DNA from: Actinokineospora auranticolor
GTDB lineage: Bacteria > Actinomycetota > Actinomycetes > Mycobacteriales > Pseudonocardiaceae
Reading direction: 5' to 3'
Assembly: GCF_002934265.1 (NCBI RefSeq)
Contig: NZ_PTIX01000002.1
Span: forward strand, 1 to 64,000
DNA: 64,000 nucleotides
This document shows, in pieces, positions 1 through 8,320 of the stretch; position 1 is the first letter of the stretch; every line of letters begins with the position of its first letter. The position numbers were made by a program, and so were the translations under genes. The notes beneath the pieces were generated by a model. That model was not told the DNA's origin, searched no databases, and saw only the letters and a program-made list of their open reading frames with translations.

Positions 1-255
1 GCGATCCAAGCCCGCCATCACATACTCGCGCAGTCGACCAGACTGCTCCAGCTTCCGCGGCTTCGGTCGTTTCCGCATGACCGCGGCACGCGTGCCCGAC
101 TTCAACGCTCGATAGGCCAATCTCCCGCCATCACGGGCGACCTCACGAGCGACCACCGAATGATGCCGACCCAACACCCTGCCGATAAACCGAAACGACC
201 GCCTCGCCCGCAACTCCCGCGAGATCGTCTCCCGCTCCTCGGCACTCAAACTCAC
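1..255 (-). CDS. IS30-family transposase, N-terminal fragment (cut by left edge)
   Basis: Reverse-strand reading from a GTG at 255 gives a basic protein starting VSLSAEERETISREL and continuing through a helix-turn-helix (residues about 8-50, with SVVAREVARDGG) into a KRPKPRKLEQSGRL stretch. This is the usual N-terminal layout of IS30 transposases, in which the HTH binds the IS ends and a DDE catalytic domain follows. The catalytic domain would lie left of the window. The frame is open upstream to a stop at 331-333, so a start further upstream (GTG 267 or 285) is possible. No clear ribosome binding site is visible. Family assignment rests on the HTH alone. Confidence 0.6.
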   Translation of the reverse strand, partial: MSLSAEERETISRELRARRSFRFIGRVLGRHHSVVAREVARDGGRLAYRALKSGTRAAVMRKRPKPRKLEQSGRLREYVMAGLDR

Positions 256-330
256 CCGACACGCCACGACATGATCTCCGATCACCCACCCACGAAGACC
301 ATCGCACGCCAGCGCATCGACCAGTTGAGG

Positions 331-700
331 TCAAGGGCCCCTACGAACCTGCGGCGGGGCAAAAGCGGTGGGGATGGGCAAGCCACCCCACCCGCCGGAC
401 AGCTTGGCAGGCCCACACACACAAAGCAAGTCCACCCAATCAAGGCGTATGGCAGGGGCGCGTTGCGTTCTGGTGGGGGCTGGGATCCTGCGGCGGTTGT
501 GGGGGTGGTTGGGGAGAAATGCGTTAGGTGGGAGTGGGGGTGGGGCTTCTGCGGCGGTTGCGGGGTAGCTCGACAAGAAATGCGATGGGTGGGGGCTGGG
601 GAATTCGGGCAGTCGGTTCTGCGATGGCTTGGGAGAGAAGAGTGCTGGAGTGGGAGTTGGCTGGACCAGGTGGCGGTTTACGGGATCGAGGCTCCGGCCG
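331..700. repeat. Gene-free G-rich tract with two imperfect 61-bp-spaced repeats
   Basis: No credible gene is seen between the transposase fragment and the first EspG gene. The + strand is strongly G-rich. CTGCGGCGGTTG occurs at 488-499 and 549-560, and AGAAATGCG at 515-523 and 576-584; both pairs are 61 bp apart, so this is a decayed tandem duplication. Open frames here are low-complexity and antisense to each other. The tract may be the flank of the mobile element or simple repeat sequence. Confidence 0.5.
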
Positions 701-1528
701 TCAGCGGATGCGCACGGCCAGCGACCGCAGTTCCCCGTACAACTCCTCATTCCCCAACGGATTGACGCTCATCCAAGCGTCCCCGTCCCCATCCCCGTCC
801 ACATTCGCCAGCCGGTACCGCCCGCGGTCCGTGTCCAACCACCGCAGTTCCCGTCCCCCACGACGCCACTGGTCCTCCGACTCGTCCCGGACGGCCACCC
901 CGAGCTGCCCGTTCCCCACCACCGGCTGCAAGCTCGACACCATCCGCCGGGCGACGCGGTCGTCGATCCCGTGTGCGTTCAGGAGTTCCTCGATCTCCCG
1001 CTGGCTCATCGGCACGGGGCCCGCCCCGTTCTCCGGCATCCGCGACATCATCACGTCGAACGCTGCCTGCAGGGGCCGCAGCGGCAGGCTGAACGGCGTC
1101 GTCACCGGTGTCTCCGCGCGCGGGATGAAGGACGCCAGGCGGGCTACCGCCTCGTCCAGGGTCGCCGCCCACAACCAGGTCATCCCGTGTGGGTCCGTGC
1201 TGTCCTGGGTGACCAGCAGCGCCTCGTCCCGCAGGGTCAGCACCGCTGCCGCGAGTGGGCCGGATTCCCGGTTCAGCACCAGGTCCAGCACCCCGGTGCA
1301 GTTGCGCAGCAGGTAGACGAACTCCTCCGCGACGTCCAGCGGTCCGTCCTCGTCCGCCAGTTCCCGGTCCCGCAGTTCCTGCGCCGCCGCGCCGAACAGC
1401 ACCTGCCGTTCCACGTCCGAGGTGCCGGTGGACGGTGCTTCGAGCGGGAACGGGGGCTGGACCTGCGCGAAGGTGCACAGCAGGTCCAGCTCGACCGGGT
1501 GCAGGGCTACGCCGGGCACCGCGTCCAT
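701..1528 (-). CDS. EspG-like type VII secretion chaperone, copy 1
   Basis: Predicted cytosolic chaperone of the EspG family (275 aa), which in mycobacteria binds a PPE-family substrate and keeps the PE-PPE dimer soluble for export by an ESX system. The N-terminal signature HPVELDLLCTF is shared with the second copy downstream on the map (HPAELDLLCTF in 3428-4270), as are GIDDRVARRM/GIDDQTARKM and the C-terminal WMSVNPL. The ATG at 1528 overlaps the stop of the small ESX substrate gene by one base, so translation is probably coupled. Length is close to mycobacterial EspG (about 280-300 aa). No ESX core gene (EccB-E, MycP) lies in the window, so the partner secretion system is elsewhere. Confidence 0.8.
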   Translation of the reverse strand: MDAVPGVALHPVELDLLCTFAQVQPPFPLEAPSTGTSDVERQVLFGAAAQELRDRELADEDGPLDVAEEFVYLLRNCTGVLDLVLNRESGPLAAAVLTLRDEALLVTQDSTDPHGMTWLWAATLDEAVARLASFIPRAETPVTTPFSLPLRPLQAAFDVMMSRMPENGAGPVPMSQREIEELLNAHGIDDRVARRMVSSLQPVVGNGQLGVAVRDESEDQWRRGGRELRWLDTDRGRYRLANVDGDGDGDAWMSVNPLGNEELYGELRSLAVRIR

Positions 1529-1881
1529 CAGGCGCCGTAGCGCTGGGCGTTGGCCGTGTCGCTCTGCTCGTAGTGGTTGGCGGTGCGCTCGGCGCTGGAG
1601 ACGAACTCCTCCATGCGCTGCAGGGCGGTCTCCAGTTGGCCCTTCAGGCCGGACTCGCTGGCCAGGCGGTCGTTGAACTTCTCCGCCAGCTGCTGGCCGA
1701 CCGGGCTGGTGCCGAGCATCGGCAGGTACGCCGGGCTGGTCAGCTCGGCGACCTCGGCGAAGATCTCGTCCAGGTCGGCGCGGACCTCCGCGACCGCCGC
1801 GGCGAACTCGCGGACCTGCTCCGGCTCGACCTGCCAGCCGCTGCCCGCGGCCGAGTTGCTGCCTGGTTCGTCGACGTACAC
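1528..1881 (-). CDS. Small ESX/type VII secretion substrate with YxxxD signal, copy 1
   Basis: Helical 117-aa protein of the PE/EspC/WXG100-like kind. The core LGTSPVGQQLAEKFNDRL (residues 57-74) is nearly repeated in the 338-aa protein of the second cassette. Residues 104-108 read YEQSD near the C terminus, matching the YxxxD/E export signal of type VII substrates. No N-terminal signal peptide is seen. The stop overlaps the ATG of the EspG-like gene, and the PPE-like partner ends 27 bp upstream. Likely role: secreted heterodimer partner of the 471-aa protein. The exact subfamily is uncertain. Confidence 0.75.
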   Translation of the reverse strand: MYVDEPGSNSAAGSGWQVEPEQVREFAAAVAEVRADLDEIFAEVAELTSPAYLPMLGTSPVGQQLAEKFNDRLASESGLKGQLETALQRMEEFVSSAERTANHYEQSDTANAQRYGA

Positions 1882-1908
1882 AAGGGCCTTCTCTCTGCCG
1901 GAAGGGGG

Positions 1909-3324
1909 CTACAGGCCGATGACCGGCGGGGCGGCGGTCAGGTCGGCGGTGGTGAACGGGTCTTCCTCGATCGGGACGCGCCTGCGGTACTCGTCGTCCT
2001 CTTCCTTGTCGCGCGCACCCGGCGGCATGCCGTAGCCGTTGTTGTTGCGCCCGTGCGGGTCCGCGCCGAACGCGTTCGCCCGGCCGAACCGGCTCGCGCC
2101 CCGGGTCCCGTTGCGACCGCCGCGACCCGCGCCGCTGCCGGGCGCGCCGCCGAGACCGCCCGAGCCCGCGCCGACACCGCGGCCCGCGCCGCCGCGGGTG
2201 CGGCTGCCGTCCGCGCCGCGACCGTTCGCACCGGGCGCGCCGAAGGGGCCGCCGCGGCCGCCGCTCGGGCCGGAGCCCAGCCGACCGGAGCCCGGTCCGC
2301 CGATGGGGCGGCCGTTGCCGAACGGTCCGCCGACCGGCCCACCCGGACCGAACGGACCCGTGCCGCCGATGCCGTTCGCGCCCGGACCGCTGGGCAGCGG
2401 GACCCGGTTGTTGTGGCCGTTGTTGGTGATGTCCCGCCAGTGCTGGTCCCAGCCCTTGTCCACGCCGGGGGTGAACGACGGCGTGGTGCCCTGGCTCGGC
2501 GCGCCCGGGTAGTGCGGCGGCGGCTGCGTGCCGGGCAGGTGCGGCGGGTGCGCCGGGCCGGGCGGCAGCGTGACGCCGGGGCCGGGCGGGGTGACCTGCG
2601 GCGGCCGCGGCACGACCGGCGCCGGGCCGGGGTGCACGCCGTCGGCCGGGGTGCCGAAGCGGGGGGTGGTGCCGTCGATGCCCATGACCGCGGTCTCGAA
2701 GCGGCTCATGGTCTGCACGGCCTTGCGCTTCATCTTCTTCTTGTTGCTGCCGAAGCCGAACGCGCTCGCCATACCGCCCAGCGCGGCGCCGAAGGCCGCG
2801 CCGATGGGGCCGCCGACCGCGAAGCCCGCCGCCGCGCCGCCACCGGCGCTGGCCAGGAACGGGCTGCTGGGCGAGCCGCCGGGCATGGTGGACTGGGCCG
2901 AGCGCAGCGCGCCGCCCGCGTCCTGGATCGGGTCGGCCATGCTCTTGGCCGTGCCGCCGAGCTGGGAGATCCAGGCGGCGTTGCCGACCACGACCCGCTT
3001 GGCGTCCTCGGAGGCGGCGCCGGACCAGTACGGCATCAGCTTCGCCAGCGAGCGCGACAGGTCGCGGGAGGCCTGGGCGACCTTGTCGCCGTAGCGGGCC
3101 CACTCGGTGGCCAGCATGTCCAGCTGGGCCGGGTTCGCCTGGTCGCCGACCATCCGCTGCAGCGACTTGAGCGAGTAGCCGTCCCAGTTGGTGCCGCCGA
3201 CGACGTAGCTGTCGTCGACCTCGCGCCGCTGCCTGCGCTGCTGGTCCGCCGCGGCCCTGGCGGCCGAGGCCTGCCGGGCCTGCTGCGTCATCCGGGCGAC
3301 CAGATCGCCAAGATCGCCGATCAT
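1909..3324 (-). CDS. PPE/WXG-like type VII substrate with disordered Gly/Pro tail, copy 1
   Basis: 471-aa protein. The N-terminal helical domain (about 1-200) has YVVGGTNWDGYSL near residue 41 and a WxG-type turn YWSG at 99-102, followed by a Gly/Ala-rich hydrophobic stretch near 175-205. The rest is proline/glycine-rich disorder ending in a short conserved tail, APPVIGL. The paralogue at 5292-6434 has the same N-terminal elements and ends SPPVIGL. Position directly upstream of a small YxxxD protein and an EspG-like gene suggests a PPE-like role: the EspG client exported as a dimer. The function after export is unknown. Confidence 0.7.
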   Translation of the reverse strand: MIGDLGDLVARMTQQARQASAARAAADQQRRQRREVDDSYVVGGTNWDGYSLKSLQRMVGDQANPAQLDMLATEWARYGDKVAQASRDLSRSLAKLMPYWSGAASEDAKRVVVGNAAWISQLGGTAKSMADPIQDAGGALRSAQSTMPGGSPSSPFLASAGGGAAAGFAVGGPIGAAFGAALGGMASAFGFGSNKKKMKRKAVQTMSRFETAVMGIDGTTPRFGTPADGVHPGPAPVVPRPPQVTPPGPGVTLPPGPAHPPHLPGTQPPPHYPGAPSQGTTPSFTPGVDKGWDQHWRDITNNGHNNRVPLPSGPGANGIGGTGPFGPGGPVGGPFGNGRPIGGPGSGRLGSGPSGGRGGPFGAPGANGRGADGSRTRGGAGRGVGAGSGGLGGAPGSGAGRGGRNGTRGASRFGRANAFGADPHGRNNNGYGMPPGARDKEEDDEYRRRVPIEEDPFTTADLTAAPPVIGL

Positions 3325-3427
3325 CTCCCGCGCCCCTCCCTCAGCCCGGGGTCACCGGACCGGGTTGTTCTTCCCCTGAATCCCGTTCGTCACGGTAGCT
3401 GATGACACCGACGGTCCGTACCCACCG

Positions 3428-4270
3428 TCACCACCACAGCTCGCCCGCCAGCCCACGTATTTGCGTGCGTAACTCCTCGCGCGGCAACGGGTTGACGCTC
3501 ATCCACTCGCCGGTCTCGTCGGCGGCCAGCCGGAACCGGCCGCGCGCGGTGTCCAGCCAGCGCACCTCGTCGCCGGACCTGGTCCATTCGTCGCCGTAGC
3601 CCCGGCGGACTGCCACGCCCGCCTGGCCGTTGCCCAGCACCGGTTGCAGGTGCGTGGCCATCTTCCTGGCGGTCTGGTCGTCGATGCCGTGCGCGCGCAG
3701 CAGCCGGTCGACCTCGTCGGGCTCGAGCCTGCGGGGTGAGCCGTCCGGTTCGGTCGCGGCCTGGATGGCCCGGTGCACGCGGTCGAGCGCGGCGCGCGGC
3801 ACGCTGAACGGCGCCGACAGCGCGGGGGCCAGGTCCGGCACCAGGTCGACCATGCGGTCCACGGCGTCGTGCGCGGACAGCGCGAGCAGGTGCGCGCGGG
3901 CGCCCGCGGTCCGGATGTCCTGGGTGATCAGCAGCCCCTCGCCGCGCTGGGCGAGCACGACCGCGCCGTGTACCTGGCCCCGACGGGCAACCATGATGTC
4001 GAGCGCGCCCGCCCCTTCGCGCAACAGGTGCACGAGGTCCGCGGCGATGCCGCGCGGTCCCCGGTGGTCGGCCAGACCTCGGGCGTGGAGCTGGGCGCGG
4101 GCCGCGGCGTACGCGGCGCGGCGGTCGCCGAGGGCCTTGGCGCGCAGCGGGAACGGCGCGGCGATCTCGGCGAAGGTGCACAGCAGGTCGAGTTCGGCCG
4201 GGTGCAGCCACGCCTCGACCCCGCCCCGGAATCCCGGGTCGGGGTCGAGTCCCGTGGGCAGCTCGGTCAC
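3428..4270 (-). CDS. EspG-like type VII secretion chaperone, copy 2
   Basis: 280-aa paralogue of the 701-1528 product with the same landmarks: HPAELDLLCTF near residue 23, GIDDQTARKM and VLGNGQAGVAVRR in the C-terminal half, and EWMSVNPLPREEL near the end. Its ATG at 4270 overlaps the stop of the upstream 338-aa substrate gene by 4 bp (ATGA), as expected for a co-translated chaperone/client pair. It is followed 103 bp later by the first gene of cassette 1, so all six genes may form one transcript. Family assignment is strong. Specificity for its own cassette's client is inferred from gene order. Confidence 0.8.
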   Translation of the reverse strand: MTELPTGLDPDPGFRGGVEAWLHPAELDLLCTFAEIAAPFPLRAKALGDRRAAYAAARAQLHARGLADHRGPRGIAADLVHLLREGAGALDIMVARRGQVHGAVVLAQRGEGLLITQDIRTAGARAHLLALSAHDAVDRMVDLVPDLAPALSAPFSVPRAALDRVHRAIQAATEPDGSPRRLEPDEVDRLLRAHGIDDQTARKMATHLQPVLGNGQAGVAVRRGYGDEWTRSGDEVRWLDTARGRFRLAADETGEWMSVNPLPREELRTQIRGLAGELWW

Positions 4271-5283
4271 GTGCGGCCTGTGCCCGTGATGTCGGTCTGG
4301 TTGGTGGACTCGACGGCGCGGTAGCTGTCGCGGACCTTCTCGGCGCTCTCGATGAACTGGTCCATCCGGCGCATCGCCTCGGCCAGCAGGCCGCGCAGGC
4401 CCTCGTCGCCGTTGAGCCGGTCGTCGAACTTCTTGGCCAGCTGCTCGCCGACCGGGCTGGTGCCGAGCTTGGGCGTGTACGCGTCGCCCTGCATGCGCTC
4501 GACCCGGGTCTGCACGGCGGCGAGCCCGAACCGGGCGGCGGTGACCGCGAGGCTGAACCCGTGCAGGCGGTCGAGGTCGACGTCCCAGTAGCCGCGCGAG
4601 TTCGCGGGCGGCGTGCCGCCGGGCTGGGTCGACCCCGGTTCGGCGCTGCCCGGTTCGACGTGGTCGGGCTGCTCGGTCCCCGGGTCGGTCTTGCCGTTGT
4701 CCGGCTTGTCCTTGCCCGGAGCGGGCAGGGTGACGGTGGCGTCACCGGGCTGCTGGCTGCCCTCCGGCGCACCCGGCAGAGTCGTGACCGGCCCGTTGTC
4801 CTTGGGCGGCAGGGGAAGCGTGCTGGTCGGCGCGTCCGCGGGGACCACCGGGCCAGGCGCGGTCGGTATCGACGGCGCCGTGGGCGGGGCGGAACCGGAC
4901 TGCGCGGGCGGGTGGGTCGGCGCGGGCGGCGGAACCGGCGCGCCGGGCGCGGGCGGCTGGCCGACGCCGGGCTGCACGGGCGAGTCCGGCGGCACGACCC
5001 CACCCGGCGGAACCGGGATGTTCGGCACGGACGCGTCGGGCACCGGCGGCGGGACCGGCGCCGGGCTGGGCACCGGCGGCACGGGGTCCGGTACCGGCAG
5101 CGGATCGGGGCGGTGCACCGGGTCCGCGGCCACCGGGACGCCGCCGTCGGGCAGCACAGAGCCCGAGATCGACCCGGCGGTCAGGTCGCGGGCCGGGATC
5201 GCGAACACGTCCGTGACCGGCATCGGCGGCGGGTTGCCCGCGGCCTGGTCCTCGGCGAGCCGGTACTGCTCCATCTCCTGCAT
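4267..5283 (-). CDS. ESX substrate with long Pro-rich N terminus and YxxxE signal, copy 2
   Basis: 338 aa. Residues about 30-230 are proline-rich and disordered. The C-terminal ~110 residues form the helical domain shared with the 117-aa protein: LGTSPVGEQLAKKFDDRL, then a helix with MRRMDQFIESAEKVRDS and YRAVE at 321-325, a YxxxE type VII export signal. Compared with copy 1, an extra disordered N-terminal arm has been added or lost in the other. It overlaps the EspG-like start by 4 bp and follows the PPE-like gene after 8 bp. No signal peptide is seen. It is expected to pair with the 380-aa protein. Confidence 0.7.
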   Translation of the reverse strand: MQEMEQYRLAEDQAAGNPPPMPVTDVFAIPARDLTAGSISGSVLPDGGVPVAADPVHRPDPLPVPDPVPPVPSPAPVPPPVPDASVPNIPVPPGGVVPPDSPVQPGVGQPPAPGAPVPPPAPTHPPAQSGSAPPTAPSIPTAPGPVVPADAPTSTLPLPPKDNGPVTTLPGAPEGSQQPGDATVTLPAPGKDKPDNGKTDPGTEQPDHVEPGSAEPGSTQPGGTPPANSRGYWDVDLDRLHGFSLAVTAARFGLAAVQTRVERMQGDAYTPKLGTSPVGEQLAKKFDDRLNGDEGLRGLLAEAMRRMDQFIESAEKVRDSYRAVESTNQTDITGTGRT

Positions 5284-5291
5284 TCGTCCCC

Positions 5292-6434
5292 CTACAGCCC
5301 GATGACCGGCGGCGACGCCTTCTGGTCCAGTGCGAACGGGTCCTCGGCGTCGTACGGGTAGCGCCTGCGGTACTCACCGGACTCCGAGCCGCCCGCCCCC
5401 ATGCCCGCGCCGCCCATCGGCATCCCGCCCACGCCCATCCCGGCGCCCGCACCGGCCGACCCGGAAGCGGCGGCCAATCCGCCGCCGCCCCCCATCGGGA
5501 CCGGCGCGCGACCACCACCGGTGACGGCCTCCGTCACCCCGACGGACCCACCGGGCTGCAACGCGGCACGACCGGCGTCGGCACCGCCGTACGCGGCACC
5601 ACCGCCACCACCACCGAACCCACCGCCGATGCCGGCCGAGCCGCCGCCCGCCGACGAGTCGAGGCTCTGCACCGCCGTGCCCGGGTCCCCGGACGCGGTC
5701 AGCGACTCCCAGCGCAGCCGCACGTCCGTCTCGTACGAGATCCGCCCGTCGATCCCACCCGGCGGCAGCGACGGTGGCTGCCGGATCGGGGGGAACTGCG
5801 GGGTCCCCGGGTCGCCCGGCTCCGGGCGCAGCTCGGTGCCGCGCTCCTCGAACCGGGGCGTCGCCTGGTCGATGCCGATGGCCGCGCCCTCGAACCGCTT
5901 CATCGCCTCGACGGCGCGCACCTTGAGCTGGGCCTGCTCCTGCTCGGCGGTGAAGGCGCTCTCCGCGCCCGCGGCCGTGCCGGTGATCGCCGAGACCAGC
6001 GGACCGCCCGCGTCCAGGCCGCGCGCGGCGCTGTCGGCGGCCTGCGCGGGTGGGACGGCGGGCTTGTCGGGTAAGTCGGGCATGGCGTCCTGGGCGGCCT
6101 TGAGCGCGCCCGCCGCCTCCTGGATCGGGTCGCCGATCTGGTGCGCGGTCTCGCCGAGGTCGGCGACCCACTGCGCGTTGAGCGCGACGTCCGTGCGGGC
6201 CTGCTCGGCCGCGGTACCGGACCAGAAGTCCATCAGGTCGTCCAACGCCCGCCGCAGCACGTCGGAGGCGTCCACGACCTCGGTCCCGGCGGCCCGCCAG
6301 TCGTCGGCCAGGCGCTCCAGTTGGGGTGCGCTGGCCTGTTCGGCGACCATCTTGACCAGTTGCTCCAGCGAGTAGGACTCCCAGTTGACCCCGCCGGTCA
6401 CGTACCGGTCGTCCGCCTGCCGCCCTGTCACCAT
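5292..6434 (-). CDS. PPE/WXG-like type VII substrate, copy 2
   Basis: 380 aa, first gene of the six-gene ESX-associated block. The N-terminal domain has YVTGGVNWESYSLEQL (residues 11-26) and a WxG turn FWSG at 70-73, both aligned with the 471-aa paralogue. A Gly-rich disordered region follows (about 260-360), then RRRYPYDAEDPF and the tail SPPVIGL. Both long proteins keep a similar RRR-x2-Y/P acidic segment and the PPVIGL end, so the tail is probably functional. Upstream (6435-6681) is about 245 bp without a gene, the likely promoter region; it contains a small palindrome, CTAACCGTTAG. Confidence 0.7.
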   Translation of the reverse strand: MVTGRQADDRYVTGGVNWESYSLEQLVKMVAEQASAPQLERLADDWRAAGTEVVDASDVLRRALDDLMDFWSGTAAEQARTDVALNAQWVADLGETAHQIGDPIQEAAGALKAAQDAMPDLPDKPAVPPAQAADSAARGLDAGGPLVSAITGTAAGAESAFTAEQEQAQLKVRAVEAMKRFEGAAIGIDQATPRFEERGTELRPEPGDPGTPQFPPIRQPPSLPPGGIDGRISYETDVRLRWESLTASGDPGTAVQSLDSSAGGGSAGIGGGFGGGGGGAAYGGADAGRAALQPGGSVGVTEAVTGGGRAPVPMGGGGGLAAASGSAGAGAGMGVGGMPMGGAGMGAGGSESGEYRRRYPYDAEDPFALDQKASPPVIGL

Positions 6435-6681
6435 CGCTGCAAAGACCCCCCTCGGCGGCCCACCCGGCCGCCGTTCCCCGGAAAACCCCTAGGACGCCCG
6501 CTCCCGACGAACACGCTAACCGTTAGGACGCGGACCCGGCACCAACAGTTCCCTCCCCATCACTCCTCGCTCCGCGCACCGGCATCGATACCCCGCGGCG
6601 GATACCGGAGTTGTCACGAAGAGTTCGACCCGGCGCGCGGAAGTGTTTGCCGCGCAGCGCTTCCGGCGCCACCCGAATGGC

Positions 6682-7086
6682 CTAGGCCCACCAGAAGAAC
6701 CAGATCGCGACACCGGTCGCGATGCCCACCACGAGCATCGCCAGGGCGGCCTCCGGGCCGCGCCTGCGGTCGGCGAACCACTGCGCGAGCACCGCGACCG
6801 CGGCCATCGCGAAGTGCCCGAGCAGCACACCGACGCCGGGCCCCGGCACGCCCTTGCTCCAGGCCACGACCTGCAGAACCAGCACGATGAGCGCGAGAAC
6901 GCACAGGCCGATGGCGAGCGCGCCGCAGATCTCCCGCCAGAAACCGGACCGCGGCCGCCGCTGCTCGGGTTCGGCCCGTTCCGGCACCGCGTCGTCCCCG
7001 GCTTGCCGGACGCGGGGCAGTTCGACGGTGGTGACCTCGTCGTCGGGCTGGTGGTCTTGGGGCAGGCGTTCGGTGGGCCCTGTCAC
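6682..7086 (-). CDS. Small membrane protein with disordered N terminus
   Basis: 134 aa if started at the GTG at 7086, whose first bases overlap the RecB-like stop (GTGA, 4 bp); an ATG at 7104 would add six residues. The N-terminal ~50 residues are polar (MTGPTERLPQDHQ). Three hydrophobic helices follow, with GALAIGLCVLALIVLVLQVV first and a C-terminal ATGVAIWFFWWA. The second gene of a two-gene operon with the nuclease. No family was recognised. Confidence 0.65.
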   Translation of the reverse strand: MTGPTERLPQDHQPDDEVTTVELPRVRQAGDDAVPERAEPEQRRPRSGFWREICGALAIGLCVLALIVLVLQVVAWSKGVPGPGVGVLLGHFAMAAVAVLAQWFADRRRGPEAALAMLVVGIATGVAIWFFWWA

Positions 7087-7916
7087 GGGGACAGCATCGC
7101 CCATGGGTCCAGCGCCGGTCCAGCGGCCTGCCCGTCGGCGCAGCTGCGCCGGAAGTCGCACCACCCGCACTGGCGGCCCGGGTTCGGCGGGAACAGCACC
7201 TCGGGGTCGCCACCGGCCTTGGCGGTGTCGATGGCGAGCTGGAACTCGTCCGCGCTCTCCTCGGCCCGCGACAGGTGGCGGCCCAGCGATTCCTCGGTGT
7301 GCTCCCAGGACGCGACCGTGCCCGTCGGCAGGTGGTGCAGTTCGACCTTGGTGCACGGCCTGCGCAGGGTGCGGCGCGCGGCGAGCACGTAGAGCGCGAG
7401 CGCCTGGGAGCCGCGGGCGTCGTCGGTGGTGAGGGCGTGCTTGCCGGTCTTGTAGTCGACGATCACCAGTTCGTCGCCGCGCTGGTCGATGCGGTCGACC
7501 CGCCCCTCGGCGACGATCGTGCCGACCGGCGCGGACACCCAGCGCTCCAGGCCGACCGGGTCCTCGGTGACGTCGGTGTCCTTGACGTAGTCGTGCACCC
7601 AGCCCGCCGCCCGCTCGCGGAACTGGCCCGCCTGCGCCTGGTCGGCGAAGCCGTCGTCCTTCCAGTGCGCGGCGACGAGCTTGGCCGCGGTCTCCGGGGT
7701 GCGCCGGTCCGGGGGCAGGTCGAACAGGCCCTTGAGCGCGTTGTGCACCACCGCGCCCATGGTGCTGTGCGCCCACGGGCCGCCCCTCGGTGGCGTCGGC
7801 CGGTCGACGTAGGTCATCCGGAACCGGCGGCGGCAGTCCGCCCAGACCCCCAACCGGGAGGGCGTGACCTTGATGAGCCTCTTCGGCATGGCGTCGAACC
7901 CGAGCTGCTCCTGCAC
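7083..7916 (-). CDS. RecB-family PD-(D/E)XK exonuclease
   Basis: 277 aa from GTG 7916 (MQEQLGFDAMPKRLIKVTPS); an alternative GTG at 7946 adds ten residues. Shows the Cas4/RecB nuclease pattern: SRLGVWADCRRRF near the N terminus, the core GRVDRIDQRGDELVIVDYKTG with the catalytic D...DYK, and a C-terminal CGWCDFRRSC cluster. With the N-terminal Cys this could ligate a 4Fe-4S cluster. Stand-alone proteins of this type are common in actinobacteria next to helicase or tRNA-methyltransferase genes. The cellular role is unproven. No CRISPR array is in the window. Confidence 0.8.
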   Translation of the reverse strand: MQEQLGFDAMPKRLIKVTPSRLGVWADCRRRFRMTYVDRPTPPRGGPWAHSTMGAVVHNALKGLFDLPPDRRTPETAAKLVAAHWKDDGFADQAQAGQFRERAAGWVHDYVKDTDVTEDPVGLERWVSAPVGTIVAEGRVDRIDQRGDELVIVDYKTGKHALTTDDARGSQALALYVLAARRTLRRPCTKVELHHLPTGTVASWEHTEESLGRHLSRAEESADEFQLAIDTAKAGGDPEVLFPPNPGRQCGWCDFRRSCADGQAAGPALDPWAMLSP

Positions 7917-7972
7917 GCCGCACACGGTACGCACCGGCACCGACACAAATCGCGCCCGGGCAGAATCGCCCC

Positions 7973-8320
7973 ATGGAGATCTGGCACAACCCGCGCTGCA
8001 CCAAGTCCCGCACGGCCAAGGCCGCCCTCGACGACGCGGCGCCCGGCCACACCGAGCGGCGCTACCTCGACGAGCCGCCGACGGCCGCGGAGCTCGCGGA
8101 GGTGCTGACCAAGCTCGGCAGGCAACCGTGGGAGATCACCCGGCTCAAGGAGCCGCGGGCCAAGGAGTTGGGTCTCGCCGACCTGCCGCGCGACCGGGAC
8201 GCGTGGATCGCCGTCCTGGCCGCGAACCCGGTGCTGATCGAACGCCCGATCGTCATCACCGACGACGGCCGCGCCTACGTCGCCCGCTCCCCCGAGGCCT
8301 TGTCCGAGGCGCTGGACTAG
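7973..8320 (+). CDS. ArsC/Spx-family thioredoxin-fold protein (arsenate reductase-like)
   Basis: 115 aa. Starts MEIWHNPRCTKSRTA with the single catalytic-type Cys of the ArsC family (NPRCTKSR), and has RLKEPRAKELGL and the typical C-terminal NPVLIERPIVITDDG motif. Glutaredoxin-linked ArsC enzymes reduce arsenate; many actinobacterial homologues are annotated only as ArsC/YffB-like. No ars genes are nearby, so the substrate is uncertain. It is divergent from the RecB-like gene (about 55 bp between starts) and its stop overlaps the convergent MarC gene by 4 bp. Confidence 0.85.
   Translation: MEIWHNPRCTKSRTAKAALDDAAPGHTERRYLDEPPTAAELAEVLTKLGRQPWEITRLKEPRAKELGLADLPRDRDAWIAVLAANPVLIERPIVITDDGRAYVARSPEALSEALD

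Noticed and set aside
701-3103. One 800-aa reverse-strand protein covering three ESX genes
   Set aside because: Only its last 275 codons (from ATG 1528) look like protein (EspG). The upstream part is an Arg-rich shadow of the 471-aa and 117-aa genes in other frames.
7083-7916. Cas4 of a CRISPR system
   Set aside because: The RecB-like nuclease has the right fold and Cys cluster, but there are no cas genes or repeats in the window.
7973-8320. Arsenic resistance operon
   Set aside because: Only a single ArsC-fold gene is present; no ArsB/Acr3 or metal-type ArsR is adjacent.
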